Shown: positions 54,152 to 62,743 of the stretch, piece after piece
How positions within the stretch are numbered: position 1 is the stretch's first letter
Layout: every line of letters begins with the position of its first letter
Source of the DNA: Mitsuaria sp. WAJ17
GTDB taxonomy: Bacteria > Pseudomonadota > Gammaproteobacteria > Burkholderiales > Burkholderiaceae_C
Direction of reading: 5' to 3'
DNA: 64,000 nucleotides
Assembly (NCBI RefSeq): GCF_014174515.1
Contig: NZ_JACJUG010000011.1
Coordinates: 103,670-167,669 of the forward strand
Made by a program: the position numbers and the translations under genes
The notes under the pieces: model-generated
Seen by the model: only the letters and a program-made list of their open reading frames with translations
What the model was told of the DNA's origin: nothing
The model's database searches: none

Positions 54152-55150
54152 TCAGGACCATAGCAGCGCAAGCACGCGTCCACCTGCCGTGTTCATGGGA
54201 CGTACATACCCCAGCAAACGGCCCTGCAGGTCCAGGCACAGGGCGCCGCCCGCCATGGCGGCGGGGCTGGCGTCATGGCACCACATCTTGTCCTGCCGCT
54301 GCAGCAGGGCCAGGCACAGCTGGGGCGGCCACCCGGGATCGGCGCCCAGCAGCAGCACCGGGCCCGCCTGCGCCTGGCCCAGCAATGCCCGGTCCAGCAG
54401 GGGCGCTGCGGGTCCTGCCTGCAGCAGCATGGCCGGCTCGGATGATTGCGGTGCGCCGCCAGGCCGCGGCAGGGTCTGGCCTTCGGCACAGCGCAGACCC
54501 CGCCAGGCCTCGCTCTTCAAGGCCTGGAAGCGGGCCTCGGCACGCGAGGGCTCGTCCGCGACATGCCGAGGCAGGGGGCCCAGCAGCCAAGGCACGGCAG
54601 GATCGATGGCCTCATCCAGCGACACCAGCTGCCCCCCGCCGAGGTCCAGGACCAGGCCGCAGGGCACCCAGGACGACCCGCTCGGGCCCGCGCCTGCCGG
54701 CACGGCCCGCCAAAGGCATAGCAGGCGTCGAGCCCAGGCTTCCAGGGCCACCGTGGGAGAGGACGCCGCCGGCCCCGCACCACCGGCTGCGCCGCGCCAG
54801 AATGGCAAGCCCTGTGCTGGCGAGTCCAGGCCCGTCCAGTGCCGCCAGCCGGGGCTGCATTGCAGGCGCTCGCGGCTATCGACGCAGAGGCCGAGCTCGC
54901 GGCCCAGCGCGTGCAGCGTCACGTCCTGGGACCGCAGACGCAGCTGTCGCAGCAGCCAGGGCAAGACCTGACCCTCAGCCTCCGCCAGCTCGATCCAGGC
55001 TTCCGGCGGGCTGCAGGGCGGCAGGTGGGCCAGGCCCTCGGGCAGGCTGGCCGCCAGCAGGCCTTCGGCTTCCAGCTGGCGCAAGACCTGGCCCCATTGG
55101 CTGCGCTGGCGCCCGGTCAGATCCAGCGTCCCTGGCCTCAGCCCTTGCAT
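54152..55150 (-). CDS. Probable catalytically dead trypsin-fold protein with helical N-terminus
   Basis: A 332-residue protein without a recognised family name. The segment CGLVLDLGGGQLVSLDEAI (164-182) lines up with the trypsin pattern GVVID-x-x-G-x-(I/L)-V-T-N-x-H-V-I, with Glu180 in the place of His; HDASPAAMAGGALCLDLQGRLLGYV (292-316) lines up with the DA-x-x-x-PGNSGGPL pattern with Ala300 in place of Ser. Residues 1-90 are helical (WGQVLRQLEAEGLL, LPWLLRQLRLR) and may be a small adaptor domain. ATG at 55150 with AAGG upstream was chosen; an ATG at 55231 is possible. It is the first gene of the operon with the DyP-P450 fusion. The reading as pseudo-protease is inference from two motifs only. 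Confidence 0.5.
   Translation of the reverse strand: MQGLRPGTLDLTGRQRSQWGQVLRQLEAEGLLAASLPEGLAHLPPCSPPEAWIELAEAEGQVLPWLLRQLRLRSQDVTLHALGRELGLCVDSRERLQCSPGWRHWTGLDSPAQGLPFWRGAAGGAGPAASSPTVALEAWARRLLCLWRAVPAGAGPSGSSWVPCGLVLDLGGGQLVSLDEAIDPAVPWLLGPLPRHVADEPSRAEARFQALKSEAWRGLRCAEGQTLPRPGGAPQSSEPAMLLQAGPAAPLLDRALLGQAQAGPVLLLGADPGWPPQLCLALLQRQDKMWCHDASPAAMAGGALCLDLQGRLLGYVRPMNTAGGRVLALLWS
54961..54978 (+). repeat. Exact copy of the dispersed word, extended to 18 bases (pseudo-protease gene)
   Basis: GCAAGACCTGACCCTCAG, identical to 57656-57673; the preceding G is shared too, giving 19 identical bases. Here it is antisense to coding for Glu-Gly-Gln-Val-Leu. Confidence 0.75.
55081..55096 (+). repeat. 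GG-type copy of the dispersed word (pseudo-protease gene)
   Basis: GCAAGACCTGGCCCCA, identical to 2868-2883, lies exactly 120 bases from the copy at 54961. It is antisense to Trp-Gly-Gln-Val-Leu-Arg. Confidence 0.6.
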
Positions 55151-55400
55151 GCCCCCACCTTCGCCACGAAGTGCACCACCTGCCCCTCCTGCGCCTGCCC
55201 GGCCAGCCGCGAACCACCGCCCCAGGGCCATCCGCCGCGGAATTCTAGGAAGGCGAGTGCTTGGACAGCTTCGGCCCATCCACCCGCTTGAGGATGCGCT
55301 TCCCATCTTGCCAACAGCCACAAGTTGGCCCCCCTGCGTGCCAAGACGGCCGCCATGGTGTAGAACGTCAGCCAGCGTCCGTCCACCCAAGGAGCCCTCC

Positions 55401-56624
55401 GTGAGCATCCCCGCCGCCCGCAAAATCCTCGTCGCCCAAGGGGGCGGCCCGACAGCCGTGATCAACCAGTCCCTGGTCGGCGTGGTGCTGGAGGCGCGGC
55501 GGCACCGGGGCATCGACCTCGTCTATGGTGCGCGCCACGGCGTGCGGGGCATCCTCAACGAGGACTTCGTCGATCTCACCCAGGAGACCAGTCACAACCT
55601 GGAGCTGGTGGCCGGCACCCCCGCCTCGGCCCTGGGCTCCACACGCGACAAGCCCGACCTCGCCTACTGCCAGAAGATCTTCGAGGTGCTGCGCGCGCAC
55701 GGCATCGGCTACTTCTTCTACATCGGCGGCAATGACAGCTCGGACACCGTGCGCATCGTGGCCGAGGAGGCGCGCCAGGCGGGCTATCCGCTGCGTTGCA
55801 TCCACATTCCCAAGACCATTGACAACGACCTGGTCGGCAGCGACCACACGCCCGGCTTCCCCTCGGCCGCCCGCTTCGTGGCTCAGGCCTTCGCAGGCGC
55901 CAACCTGGACAACGCCGCTCTGCCCGGTGTCTACGTGGGCGTGGTGATGGGCCGCCATGCCGGCTTCCTGACCGCGGCCTCGGCCCTGGGCAAGAAGTTC
56001 GACGACGACGGCCCCCACCTCATCTACCTGCCCGAGCGCGTCTTCGAGATCGAGCGCTTCCTGGCCGATGTGAAGGCGATCCACGAGCGCCATGGCCGCT
56101 GCGTGATAGCCGTCAGCGAGGGCATCCACGACGCCAGCGGGCAGCCCATCGCCGCCCGGCTCGCCAAGGACCTGGAGCACGATGCCCACGGCAATGTGCA
56201 GCTCTCGGGCTCCGGCGCCCTGGCAGACCTGCTGTGCGAGGAGATCAAGACCCGCCTGAAGATCAAGCGCGTGCGCGGCGACACCTTCGGCTACCTGCAG
56301 CGCAGCTTCGTGGGCTGTGTGTCCGACGTGGACCAGCGCGAAGCCCGCGAGGTGGGCGAGAAGGCCGTGCAGTACGCCATGTGGGGCGATCGCGACGGCT
56401 CGGTGTCCATCCGCCGCAATGGCTACTACTCGGTGGACTACGAGCTCCTGCCCCTGGAGGCGGTGGCCGGCAAAACCCGGGTGATGGAAGACCACTTCAT
56501 CAGCGACAGCGGCACCGACGTCACCGACGCCTTCCGCCTCTACCTGCGCCCCCTGCTGGGCTCGGGCATGCCTGATGCGTTCAGGCTGCGGCCGAATCCG
56601 GTGGCAAGGGTGCTGAAGCCCTGA
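55401..56624 (+). CDS. pfp: Pyrophosphate-dependent 6-phosphofructokinase
   Basis: A 407-residue PfkA-superfamily enzyme that phosphorylates fructose 6-phosphate, reversibly, using PPi. The donor-specifying signature is FYIGGNDSSDT, with Asp in the position where ATP enzymes have Gly (GGDGS), and the catalytic loop is PKTIDNDL, with Lys where ATP enzymes have Gly (PGTIDND). MGRHAGFLTAAS and PERVFEIERF complete the substrate site. The start is GTG at 55401 with AAGGAG upstream; longer frames are without family character. It stands alone, divergent from the DyP-P450 operon. Confidence 0.94.
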   Translation: MSIPAARKILVAQGGGPTAVINQSLVGVVLEARRHRGIDLVYGARHGVRGILNEDFVDLTQETSHNLELVAGTPASALGSTRDKPDLAYCQKIFEVLRAHGIGYFFYIGGNDSSDTVRIVAEEARQAGYPLRCIHIPKTIDNDLVGSDHTPGFPSAARFVAQAFAGANLDNAALPGVYVGVVMGRHAGFLTAASALGKKFDDDGPHLIYLPERVFEIERFLADVKAIHERHGRCVIAVSEGIHDASGQPIAARLAKDLEHDAHGNVQLSGSGALADLLCEEIKTRLKIKRVRGDTFGYLQRSFVGCVSDVDQREAREVGEKAVQYAMWGDRDGSVSIRRNGYYSVDYELLPLEAVAGKTRVMEDHFISDSGTDVTDAFRLYLRPLLGSGMPDAFRLRPNPVARVLKP

Positions 56625-57024
56625 GGCTGCCGTGCTTGCGCTTCAGCGCCTTCAGCGGCCCTCTTGCGGCGCGGGTCTCCTCGGAGCGCTGCTCGCGGCA
56701 CAGCCATCAGCCCCCCGAGACCCGGGCGACAAGGGCCGCGGTGAGAGGGACGCCCTGCGTCGAATGCATGGGCTTCGGCATTCTTGAGAAGCCTGCGCGA
56801 TCGACCTAGGCGCAGAGCTGCCTGTACTTGCTTGCAAGACAGATGAGACCGGCAGTGATCGATCGCCAGGCCCCTGCCTCCGATGGAAAGTAGGCCGAGG
56901 CAGCCGCGCAAACCGTTCTCCCGAAGTGCAAGCGCCGCCGGCCACCTGTCCGCGCGATGCTCTTGAGTGAGGCCTGCATTCTGGCGGAAATCCAGGAACC
57001 CCATGCCGGGGCCCGACCGGCCGC
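56625..57024. other. 400-base gap without a recognisable gene
   Basis: Between the phosphofructokinase stop and the convergent P-loop kinase gene. Open frames on the minus strand run across it but overlap the ends of both genes and show no family pattern. I see no terminator with a T-run and no repeat. Confidence 0.6.
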
Positions 57025-57549
57025 TCAGCCCTGGCGCAGCGCACCCGAGGCGGTGCAGATCCGCTCGACGGCGTACTCGTCCCTCTCCCACTCATCCGCG
57101 GGTTCCCACAGATCGCTCGCCAGCTCGAAGATCGGATCCGGCACCACCATGGAGAAGGTCGCCCCCTGCTCCACATTGCGCCGCTGGACGCGAGCCCGGC
57201 GCAGGTCCCGGGGCGCATCCAGCTCATACATCACGAGCTCGATGCCTGCGTCCAGCACCTGTCGGCAGAAGGCCCTGCGCGTCTGACGCTGGATGAGGCC
57301 CAACTCCAGGATGACATCCACCCCCGAGGCCAGCACGGCGTGGCTATGCGCCCAGATCAGCGCCAGCAGCCGCTCCTTGCGCTCCACGTACCAGGAGATG
57401 AAGTCGCCGGCCGGGCGGTCCGGGCTGAACAGCCGGGCGAACCAGGCATCCAGCGCGATGTGCACGCCGCCGCTCCGTGCGGCCATGGCGGCGGCAAAGG
57501 TCGACTTCCCTGCCCCCACGGGGCCTTCGATCAAGCGGACGATGGGCAT
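57025..57549 (-). CDS. P-loop AAA-type ATPase/kinase of unknown substrate
   Basis: A 174-residue P-loop protein of the zeta toxin/chloramphenicol phosphotransferase-like kinase group. Walker A is EGPVGAGKSTFAAAMA; HIALDAWFARLF carries the DxW-type acid, and ILELGLIQRQTRRAF and DAPRDLRRARVQRRN follow the kinase pattern with an Arg-rich lid. Proteins of this kind are common, usually unlinked to a toxin-antitoxin pair, and no antitoxin-like gene is adjacent. ATG at 57549 was chosen (GAGG nearby); longer frames add a Trp-rich, uncharacteristic N-terminus. Confidence 0.82.
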   Translation of the reverse strand: MPIVRLIEGPVGAGKSTFAAAMAARSGGVHIALDAWFARLFSPDRPAGDFISWYVERKERLLALIWAHSHAVLASGVDVILELGLIQRQTRRAFCRQVLDAGIELVMYELDAPRDLRRARVQRRNVEQGATFSMVVPDPIFELASDLWEPADEWERDEYAVERICTASGALRQG

Positions 57550-58080
57550 GGCCTTGATCCTCTGGATGGCTAACCACTTTTCTGAGCGCCACGAATCTAG
57601 CATGACCGGAAGCGCCAACCCGCCCACGCGCTCCTGCCTCCCAGCCGGCCACACGGCAAGACCTGACCCTCAGGCCCCAGGCCGAGGTGCCGTCATTCGC
57701 GAGCCTCACCTCCACCGGGCCGGCATGTGCCAGCAAATCGGAGGCACCGGGCGTCGATCTCGGCAGGGCAAGGCGAATATCGGACGCGACCTCTCGCCGG
57801 GAAACCGCCCGGCGGCACGCGCTCCATCCACACCCCAACCAGAAGACCTGCCAAAGGACGAGCCAGAAGGCGAGCCGGGGATCATGCTCGAACGGCGCTC
57901 CTGCCGGTCTGTGAGGCGGAGAAAGCAAGCCGGCCTCACGCCGAGGATACGGCCGCCCGCTTCAGGAAACAGGGCTGGCTGACCAGGCAGCGCAGCCCTC
58001 GTTCCGGGTTGCGGACGGCCGCGCCGGCCGCAGCGGTGCCCGTCGTCAGCGCCGACGCTCAGCACGGGCTCAAAGCAGGA
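57550..58080. other. 531-base gap without a recognisable gene, holding one dispersed repeat
   Basis: Upstream of the P-loop kinase and downstream of the phospholipase C gene. Several medium frames exist on both strands but none has a family pattern or a good start. The region contains the 19-base repeat copy at 57655-57673. It may be decayed sequence. Confidence 0.5.
57656..57673 (+). repeat. Exact intergenic copy of the dispersed word, 18 bases
   Basis: GCAAGACCTGACCCTCAG, identical to 54961-54978 and, with the preceding G, 19 bases. This is the only exact copy outside genes, so coding constraint cannot explain it. Confidence 0.75.
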
Positions 58081-60543
58081 TCAACGCACGCTCAGCGCCA
58101 GGGCCGGCGCGGCTTGGCCATAGCCGTCGTCCAGGAACAGGCCCAGCAGGTAGTCACCTGAGGGCAGGTCGCCCAGGGCCTGGCTGCCGGCCGGTGCGCT
58201 CACGTAGTTCCACTTGAGCGAGGAGGTGCTGCCCGGCGTGTCGCCCTTGCGGTAGGCGCCGATCCAGTGCCTGGCTCCGGCGGGCAGCCCGGTCCAGCCG
58301 AGGGTGACGCTCTCGCCCACGCGGCATTGCGTGGCGCTTGCGGTGAAGCGGGGCGCAGCCGGCAGGCCTGGCAGTGCGGGCGAGGCTTGGGCGACGGCCT
58401 GACCGCTGAGCACGGGATCGCTGAAGTCCAGGCCGGCGCCTTCGAGGTGGCCCGCGAAGCGTCGCCAGTAGCGCGCGTCACCCTCGACCGTCAGCCCCAG
58501 GTCATACCAGCCGCGGCTGTTGGACAGCGGCCGGGTGAACTCGCGCGCCTGCCCGGGGGCCAGGTCCACGCTCAGCACGGCTGCATCGCCATAGGCCATG
58601 TCCTTGAGCTGCAGGCGCAGGGCCTGGCTGCCGGCATTGGAAAGGCGCAGGCGCACGCTGGCGTTGGCTGCGTCCTCCTCCAGGCTGAGCTCGGCCCGGG
58701 TCGTGCCGGCACCCAGGGCACCTGCGAACTCGCGAAGGAAGCCGTTGGCACCCTGCACCCGCAGGTGGTAGGCCGGGCCGGACCAGTTCCACACCTCCAG
58801 GTCCACCCGCTTGCCGGCTTCCACGGTGTAGTGCCAGGGCCCATCGCCGCGCAACTGGGATTGGACGATGAAGCTGGCCCCCACGCTGCCGTGGTTGGCA
58901 AAGCTCAGGCCGAACTGGCGGGCGTCGCCCTGCACGGCACCGCTCACCACGGAGCGGTAGGGCAGGGGGCAGGCAGGCCGTGGCGGGCCGGACAGCACCT
59001 CCTGGGCAGGCAAGGGCTGCAGCGCTGCCGGCAGGGCCTCGCGCGAGCCCCAGTTTCGCGGGTAGCTGGCGCTCAGCGGCACGCTGGCCGGCCAGCGGGC
59101 ATCCGCGGTGCCCAGCTGCAGGGCACTCAGGAGATCGCCGCACACCGCGCGGCGCCAGGGGCTGATATGAGGGCACTGGACGCGCTCGCGCGGCAGCCCC
59201 CGCCCCTGGACCAGCCACTCCTCAAGCAGGCGGATCAGGGAGGTGTGGTCCGCCAGCTGCGAGTTGACGCGGCCGCCCTTGGTGAAGGGAGAGACCAGCA
59301 GCATGGGCACGCGCGGGCCCAGGCCGATGGGCTCGCTGCCATAAGTCTCGCCGGCCGTGCTGACGGTGCTGCGCCCCTGCTGCGCGCTGAGGGGCGGCAC
59401 GGGGGCGGGCATGTGATCGAAGAAGCCGTCGTTCTCGTCATAGGTCAGCACCAGAAGGGTCTTGGCCCAGACCTGGGGCTGGTCCACCAGCGCAGCCAGC
59501 AGGCGGGCGCTGAAGTGCTCGCCTGCATTGGGCGTCTGCTCCGGGTGCTCGCAGTACTCGGTGGGGGCACAGATCCATGAGACCGCCGGCAGCCGTCCTT
59601 CCCTCACATCCTTGGCGAAGGCATCGATGAGGAACTGCCCGCTGGTGCTGCCCACGCCGCCCGGGCCCGAGCCCGGCGCCATGGCCCGTGCCCGCTGGTA
59701 CAGGGGCGAGGCCGGCGCCAGCTTCGCGCCGCTGGCGTCCACGCGGTAGCGGCGGAAGTACTGGAGGTAGTTGTCGCCGTAGTTGTCCCATTCCTGGTAG
59801 ACCTTCCAGCTGACACCCAGGCCGTCCAGTTGCTCGGCATAGCTGGGCCAGCTGATGCCGGTGGCGGCGCTGTTGTCGTTGGCGATGTCGGCGTTGTAGA
59901 TGCCGCCGTTGACGTTGTAAAGCCTTGAGTCGCCGATGCCCGTCACCACCCCGCCGCTGTGGCCACTGAGGGCGTAGAAGCGATTGGGGTCCGTGGGGCC
60001 GAAGATGGAGCAGTGGTAGGCGTCGCAGACGGTGAAGGCATCGGCCAGGGCGTAGTAAAACGGCAGATCCTGGCGGTTGAAGAAGCCCATGCAGCGCGCG
60101 CCCTTCCTCGGCACCCAGGCGTTCCAGTCCTTCCAGGTAGCCTGGCTGCCCTTCCAGGAATGGTCCAGGCCCACGCGCAGCGCGTTGGTGTTGCGCACGT
60201 CGAAATGGTAGGGCACGACGTCCGCCGTGCCGTTGGGCTGCTGCCAGACGGGCTTGCCCGAGGGCAGCGACACTGCCCGTGGATCACTGAAGCCGCGCAC
60301 GCCGCCCAGGCTGCCGAAGTAGTGGTCGAAGGAGCGGTTCTCCTGCATCAGGAAGACCACATGCTCGATGTCCGCCAGGCTGCCGCTCAAGCGCTGCGCA
60401 GGCACGGCCAGGGCGCGGGCAATGGTCTGGGCAAAGCCGGGGGCGGATGACAGGGCCGCCGCGGCCCCCAGCAGCAGGCCGCGGCGCGAGGGGTTCACCC
60501 CTTCGTCGGGCGAGATCGAGGAATCGAGGGAATCGGGGGCCAT
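58081..60543 (-). CDS. Tat-exported phosphocholine-specific-type phospholipase C
   Basis: An 820-residue exported enzyme of the acid phosphatase/phospholipase C family (PlcN/PlcH-like). A twin-arginine signal NPSRRGLLLGAAAALSS is near the N-terminus. The catalytic domain has DIEHVVFLMQENRSFDHYFGSLGGVRGFSD, ALSGHSGGV, NDGFFDHMPAPVPP and FTKGGRVNSQLADHTSLIRLLEEW. Two C-terminal beta domains typical of bacterial phospholipase C follow. The ATG at 60543 is preceded by AGGAG at five bases. It hydrolyses phosphatidylcholine or related lipids outside the cytoplasm; haemolytic ability cannot be judged. It stands alone. Confidence 0.92.
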   Translation of the reverse strand: MAPDSLDSSISPDEGVNPSRRGLLLGAAAALSSAPGFAQTIARALAVPAQRLSGSLADIEHVVFLMQENRSFDHYFGSLGGVRGFSDPRAVSLPSGKPVWQQPNGTADVVPYHFDVRNTNALRVGLDHSWKGSQATWKDWNAWVPRKGARCMGFFNRQDLPFYYALADAFTVCDAYHCSIFGPTDPNRFYALSGHSGGVVTGIGDSRLYNVNGGIYNADIANDNSAATGISWPSYAEQLDGLGVSWKVYQEWDNYGDNYLQYFRRYRVDASGAKLAPASPLYQRARAMAPGSGPGGVGSTSGQFLIDAFAKDVREGRLPAVSWICAPTEYCEHPEQTPNAGEHFSARLLAALVDQPQVWAKTLLVLTYDENDGFFDHMPAPVPPLSAQQGRSTVSTAGETYGSEPIGLGPRVPMLLVSPFTKGGRVNSQLADHTSLIRLLEEWLVQGRGLPRERVQCPHISPWRRAVCGDLLSALQLGTADARWPASVPLSASYPRNWGSREALPAALQPLPAQEVLSGPPRPACPLPYRSVVSGAVQGDARQFGLSFANHGSVGASFIVQSQLRGDGPWHYTVEAGKRVDLEVWNWSGPAYHLRVQGANGFLREFAGALGAGTTRAELSLEEDAANASVRLRLSNAGSQALRLQLKDMAYGDAAVLSVDLAPGQAREFTRPLSNSRGWYDLGLTVEGDARYWRRFAGHLEGAGLDFSDPVLSGQAVAQASPALPGLPAAPRFTASATQCRVGESVTLGWTGLPAGARHWIGAYRKGDTPGSTSSLKWNYVSAPAGSQALGDLPSGDYLLGLFLDDGYGQAAPALALSVR

Positions 60544-60654
60544 GCTGTCTCCTGGCGGTCTGCTGCCGCAAAAAAGCAGGAAGTCTGTGCGGCGACCGAG
60601 GCCGGCGCATGAAGGCGCCATTGGTCCCTTCGGTCCATCACCCCCCTGGACCGA

Positions 60655-62040
60655 TCAGAGCAGCCGCGCCAGCAGCCCACCTTCGGCAGGCAGGCCCAGC
60701 GGCACCCAGACGCGCACCGGATCGCCCGGGGCCACCTGCACGGGCTCGCCGTCCATGTTCTGCATCTGCGTCAGCTCGACAATGCGGTTGCCGCTGGGGT
60801 GCAGCAACTCCACGCGGTCGCCCACGGCGAAGCGGTTCTTGGCCTGCACCTGGACCCAGCCGTCCTCGCGAACGCCGGTCACCTCGCCCACGAAATGGCT
60901 GCGGTGCAACTCGCTGTGGCCGCTGATGTAGTTCTGGTAGTCCTGGGCCGGGCGGCGCTCCAGCAGGCCGCCGGTGTAGCCGCGGTTGGCCAGGCCTTCC
61001 AGCTCCAGCAGCAGCCCGGGATTGAAGGGGCGGCCGGCCACGGCGTCGTCGATGGCACGGCGGTAGACCTGGGCCGTGCGGGCCACGTAGTAGAGGCTCT
61101 TGGTGCGGCCTTCGATCTTCAGCGAATCCACGCCGATGCGCGCCAGGCGCTCGACGTGCTCGACGGCGCGCAGGTCCTTGCTGTTCAGGATGTAAGTGCC
61201 GTGCTCGTCTTCCATGATGGGCATGAGCTCGCCGGGGCGGCCCTTCTCCTCCAAGAAGTAGACCTTGTCCGCCGCCGGGTGGCGCTGGCCGCCGCCGCAG
61301 GTGGAGAAACTGCTCTCGGCCTCGGCCTGGGCCTCGGCGAAATTGAAGTCGGCGTCGAGCGTGCCCACGGGGACGGCCTCGCCGGAAGCCGAGTCCTCGC
61401 GGGCCGGCTGCGTGCCGTACTCCCAGCGGCAGGCGTTGGTACAGGTGCCCTGGTTGGGGTCGCGCCGGTTGAAGTACCCCGACAGCAGGCAGCGGCCCGA
61501 ATAGGCGATGCACAGGGCGCCGTGCACAAAGACCTCCAGCTCCATGTCCGGGCATTCGTTGCGGATGGCCTCGACCTCGTCCAGGCTCAGCTCGCGCGAG
61601 AGGATGATGCGCTGCACCCCGGCCTTCTGCCAGAACTTCACTGCGGCCCAGTTGGTGGTGTTGGCCTGCACGGAAAGGTGGATGGGCACCTTGGGGAACA
61701 GGCCCTTCTCCATCTGGTCCAGCACCTGCATGATCAGGCCGGCGTCGGCCATGATCAGCGCATCGGGCTTGAGCTCCACCACGGGCTGGATGTCGCGCAG
61801 ATAGGTGCGGACCTTGTCGTTGTGGGCGATCAGGTTGCTGGTGACGAAGAACTTCTTGCCGCGCTGATGGGCCTCTTCGATGCCCTGGGCAATCTGCTCC
61901 AGGCGGAATTCGTTGTTGCGCGCGCGCAGGGAGTAGCGCGGCTGGCCGGCATAGACAGCGTCGGCGCCGAAGTCATAGGCGGCGCGCATCTTGGCCAGGG
62001 AACCGGCCGGGAGAAGGAGTTCGGGGGCTTTGAGGCTCAT
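60655..62040 (-). CDS. trhP: Peptidase U32 family protein, TrhP/YegQ-like (tRNA hydroxylation)
   Basis: A 461-residue U32 protein. The family signature MELEVFVHGALCIAYSGRCLLS and the downstream Cys set GTCTNACRWEY and CGGG are present; the N-terminus APELLLPAGSLAKMRAAYDFGADAVYAG is typical. YegQ/TrhP members make 5-hydroxyuridine at position 34 of certain tRNAs and bind an iron-sulfur cluster; older names call them collagenase-like proteases. ATG at 62040 was chosen. It is divergent from the GbsR/MarR regulator, sharing a promoter region with a strong palindrome. Confidence 0.9.
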   Translation of the reverse strand: MSLKAPELLLPAGSLAKMRAAYDFGADAVYAGQPRYSLRARNNEFRLEQIAQGIEEAHQRGKKFFVTSNLIAHNDKVRTYLRDIQPVVELKPDALIMADAGLIMQVLDQMEKGLFPKVPIHLSVQANTTNWAAVKFWQKAGVQRIILSRELSLDEVEAIRNECPDMELEVFVHGALCIAYSGRCLLSGYFNRRDPNQGTCTNACRWEYGTQPAREDSASGEAVPVGTLDADFNFAEAQAEAESSFSTCGGGQRHPAADKVYFLEEKGRPGELMPIMEDEHGTYILNSKDLRAVEHVERLARIGVDSLKIEGRTKSLYYVARTAQVYRRAIDDAVAGRPFNPGLLLELEGLANRGYTGGLLERRPAQDYQNYISGHSELHRSHFVGEVTGVREDGWVQVQAKNRFAVGDRVELLHPSGNRIVELTQMQNMDGEPVQVAPGDPVRVWVPLGLPAEGGLLARLL

Positions 62041-62082
62041 GACGCTATTGTCCCTGCCCAGCCCGGCCATCGATAGGCTTCA

Positions 62083-62104
62083 AATTTCTGTATTGACAGA
62101 AATT
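62083..62104. promoter_or_regulatory. Operator palindrome in the trhP/gbsR divergent promoter
   Basis: Arms AATTTCTGT and ACAGAAATT are perfect inverted repeats of nine bases with a four-base ATTG spacer (22 bases in all). It covers the -35 element of the regulator gene, which suits a repressor site. A degenerate second copy is at 62714-62735. Confidence 0.75.
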
Positions 62105-62120
62105 GCCGACGAATTAGACT
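62093..62120 (+). promoter_or_regulatory. Sigma-70 promoter of the GbsR/MarR regulator gene
   Basis: TTGACA at 62093-62098 and TAGACT at 62115-62120 are 16 bases apart. The palindrome overlaps the -35 element. Transcription would start about seven bases later, so the message would have almost no leader before the ATG at 62128. Confidence 0.65.
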
Positions 62121-62127
62121 GAGGGCC

Positions 62128-62673
62128 ATGGAACTCAGCAGCAGCGCACGTCGATTCATCATCCACTGGGGAGAAATGGGCACCGCCTGGGGGGTCAACC
62201 GGACCGTGGCCCAGATCCACGCCCTGCTCTTCTTCCACGGCCGGCCGCTCAACGCCGAGGAGATCGCCGACACCCTCAACGTCGCCCGCTCCAACGTCAG
62301 CACCAGCCTCAAGGAGTTGCAGAACTGGAAGCTGATCCGGGTGACCCACCAGTTGGGCGACCGGCGCGATTTCTTCGAGACCTCGGTCGATGTCTGGGAG
62401 CTGTTCCGCACCATTGTGCGCGAGCGCAAGGAACGGGAGTTCGACCCCACCGTGCGGGTGCTGGGCGAGATCGTCGCCGACCCCTCCTTTGCCGGCGAAA
62501 GCCCCGACGCCCAGGATCGCGTGCGCGAGGCCCTGCGCTTCATGGACACCCTGGGGGCCTGGTCCGAGGAGATGCTGCGCCTCTCCCCCAACACCCTGGA
62601 GAAAGTGCTCAAGATGGGCGCCAGCGTGCAGAAGTTTGTGCGCGGCGAGGGCAAGCCGGGTGGCACGGCCTGA
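62128..62673 (+). CDS. GbsR/MarR family transcriptional regulator
   Basis: A 181-residue winged-helix regulator of the GbsR branch. The N-terminal SSSARRFIIHWGEMGTAWGVNRTVAQIHALL, then GRPLNAEEIADTLNVARSNVSTSLKELQNW for the recognition helix, and KLIRVTHQLGDRRDFFETSVDVWELF for the wing match that family. Such regulators respond to small molecules such as choline in glycine betaine control, but the ligand here is unknown. The gene has a palindromic site over its own promoter and a related site after its stop, so it probably controls itself and the following DCC-type gene. Confidence 0.92.
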   Translation: MELSSSARRFIIHWGEMGTAWGVNRTVAQIHALLFFHGRPLNAEEIADTLNVARSNVSTSLKELQNWKLIRVTHQLGDRRDFFETSVDVWELFRTIVRERKEREFDPTVRVLGEIVADPSFAGESPDAQDRVREALRFMDTLGAWSEEMLRLSPNTLEKVLKMGASVQKFVRGEGKPGGTA

Positions 62674-62713
62674 GGCGCTCGGCCTGATCTCGCTGGCTGC
62701 ATTTTTGCCTTTC

Positions 62714-62735
62714 AATTTCTGTTACTACCGAAATG
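62714..62735. promoter_or_regulatory. Second, degenerate operator copy upstream of the DCC-type gene
   Basis: AATTTCTGT is repeated exactly; after a four-base spacer the right arm is ACCGAAATG, which differs at two positions from ACAGAAATT. It ends eight bases before the start of the next gene and lies in an AT-rich island. Confidence 0.65.
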
Positions 62736-62743
62736 TCAGACAA

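Noticed and set aside
57025..57549. Zeta-type toxin-antitoxin module
   Set aside because: The P-loop protein has the right fold class, but no antitoxin-like small gene is next to it, and many such kinases are not toxins.
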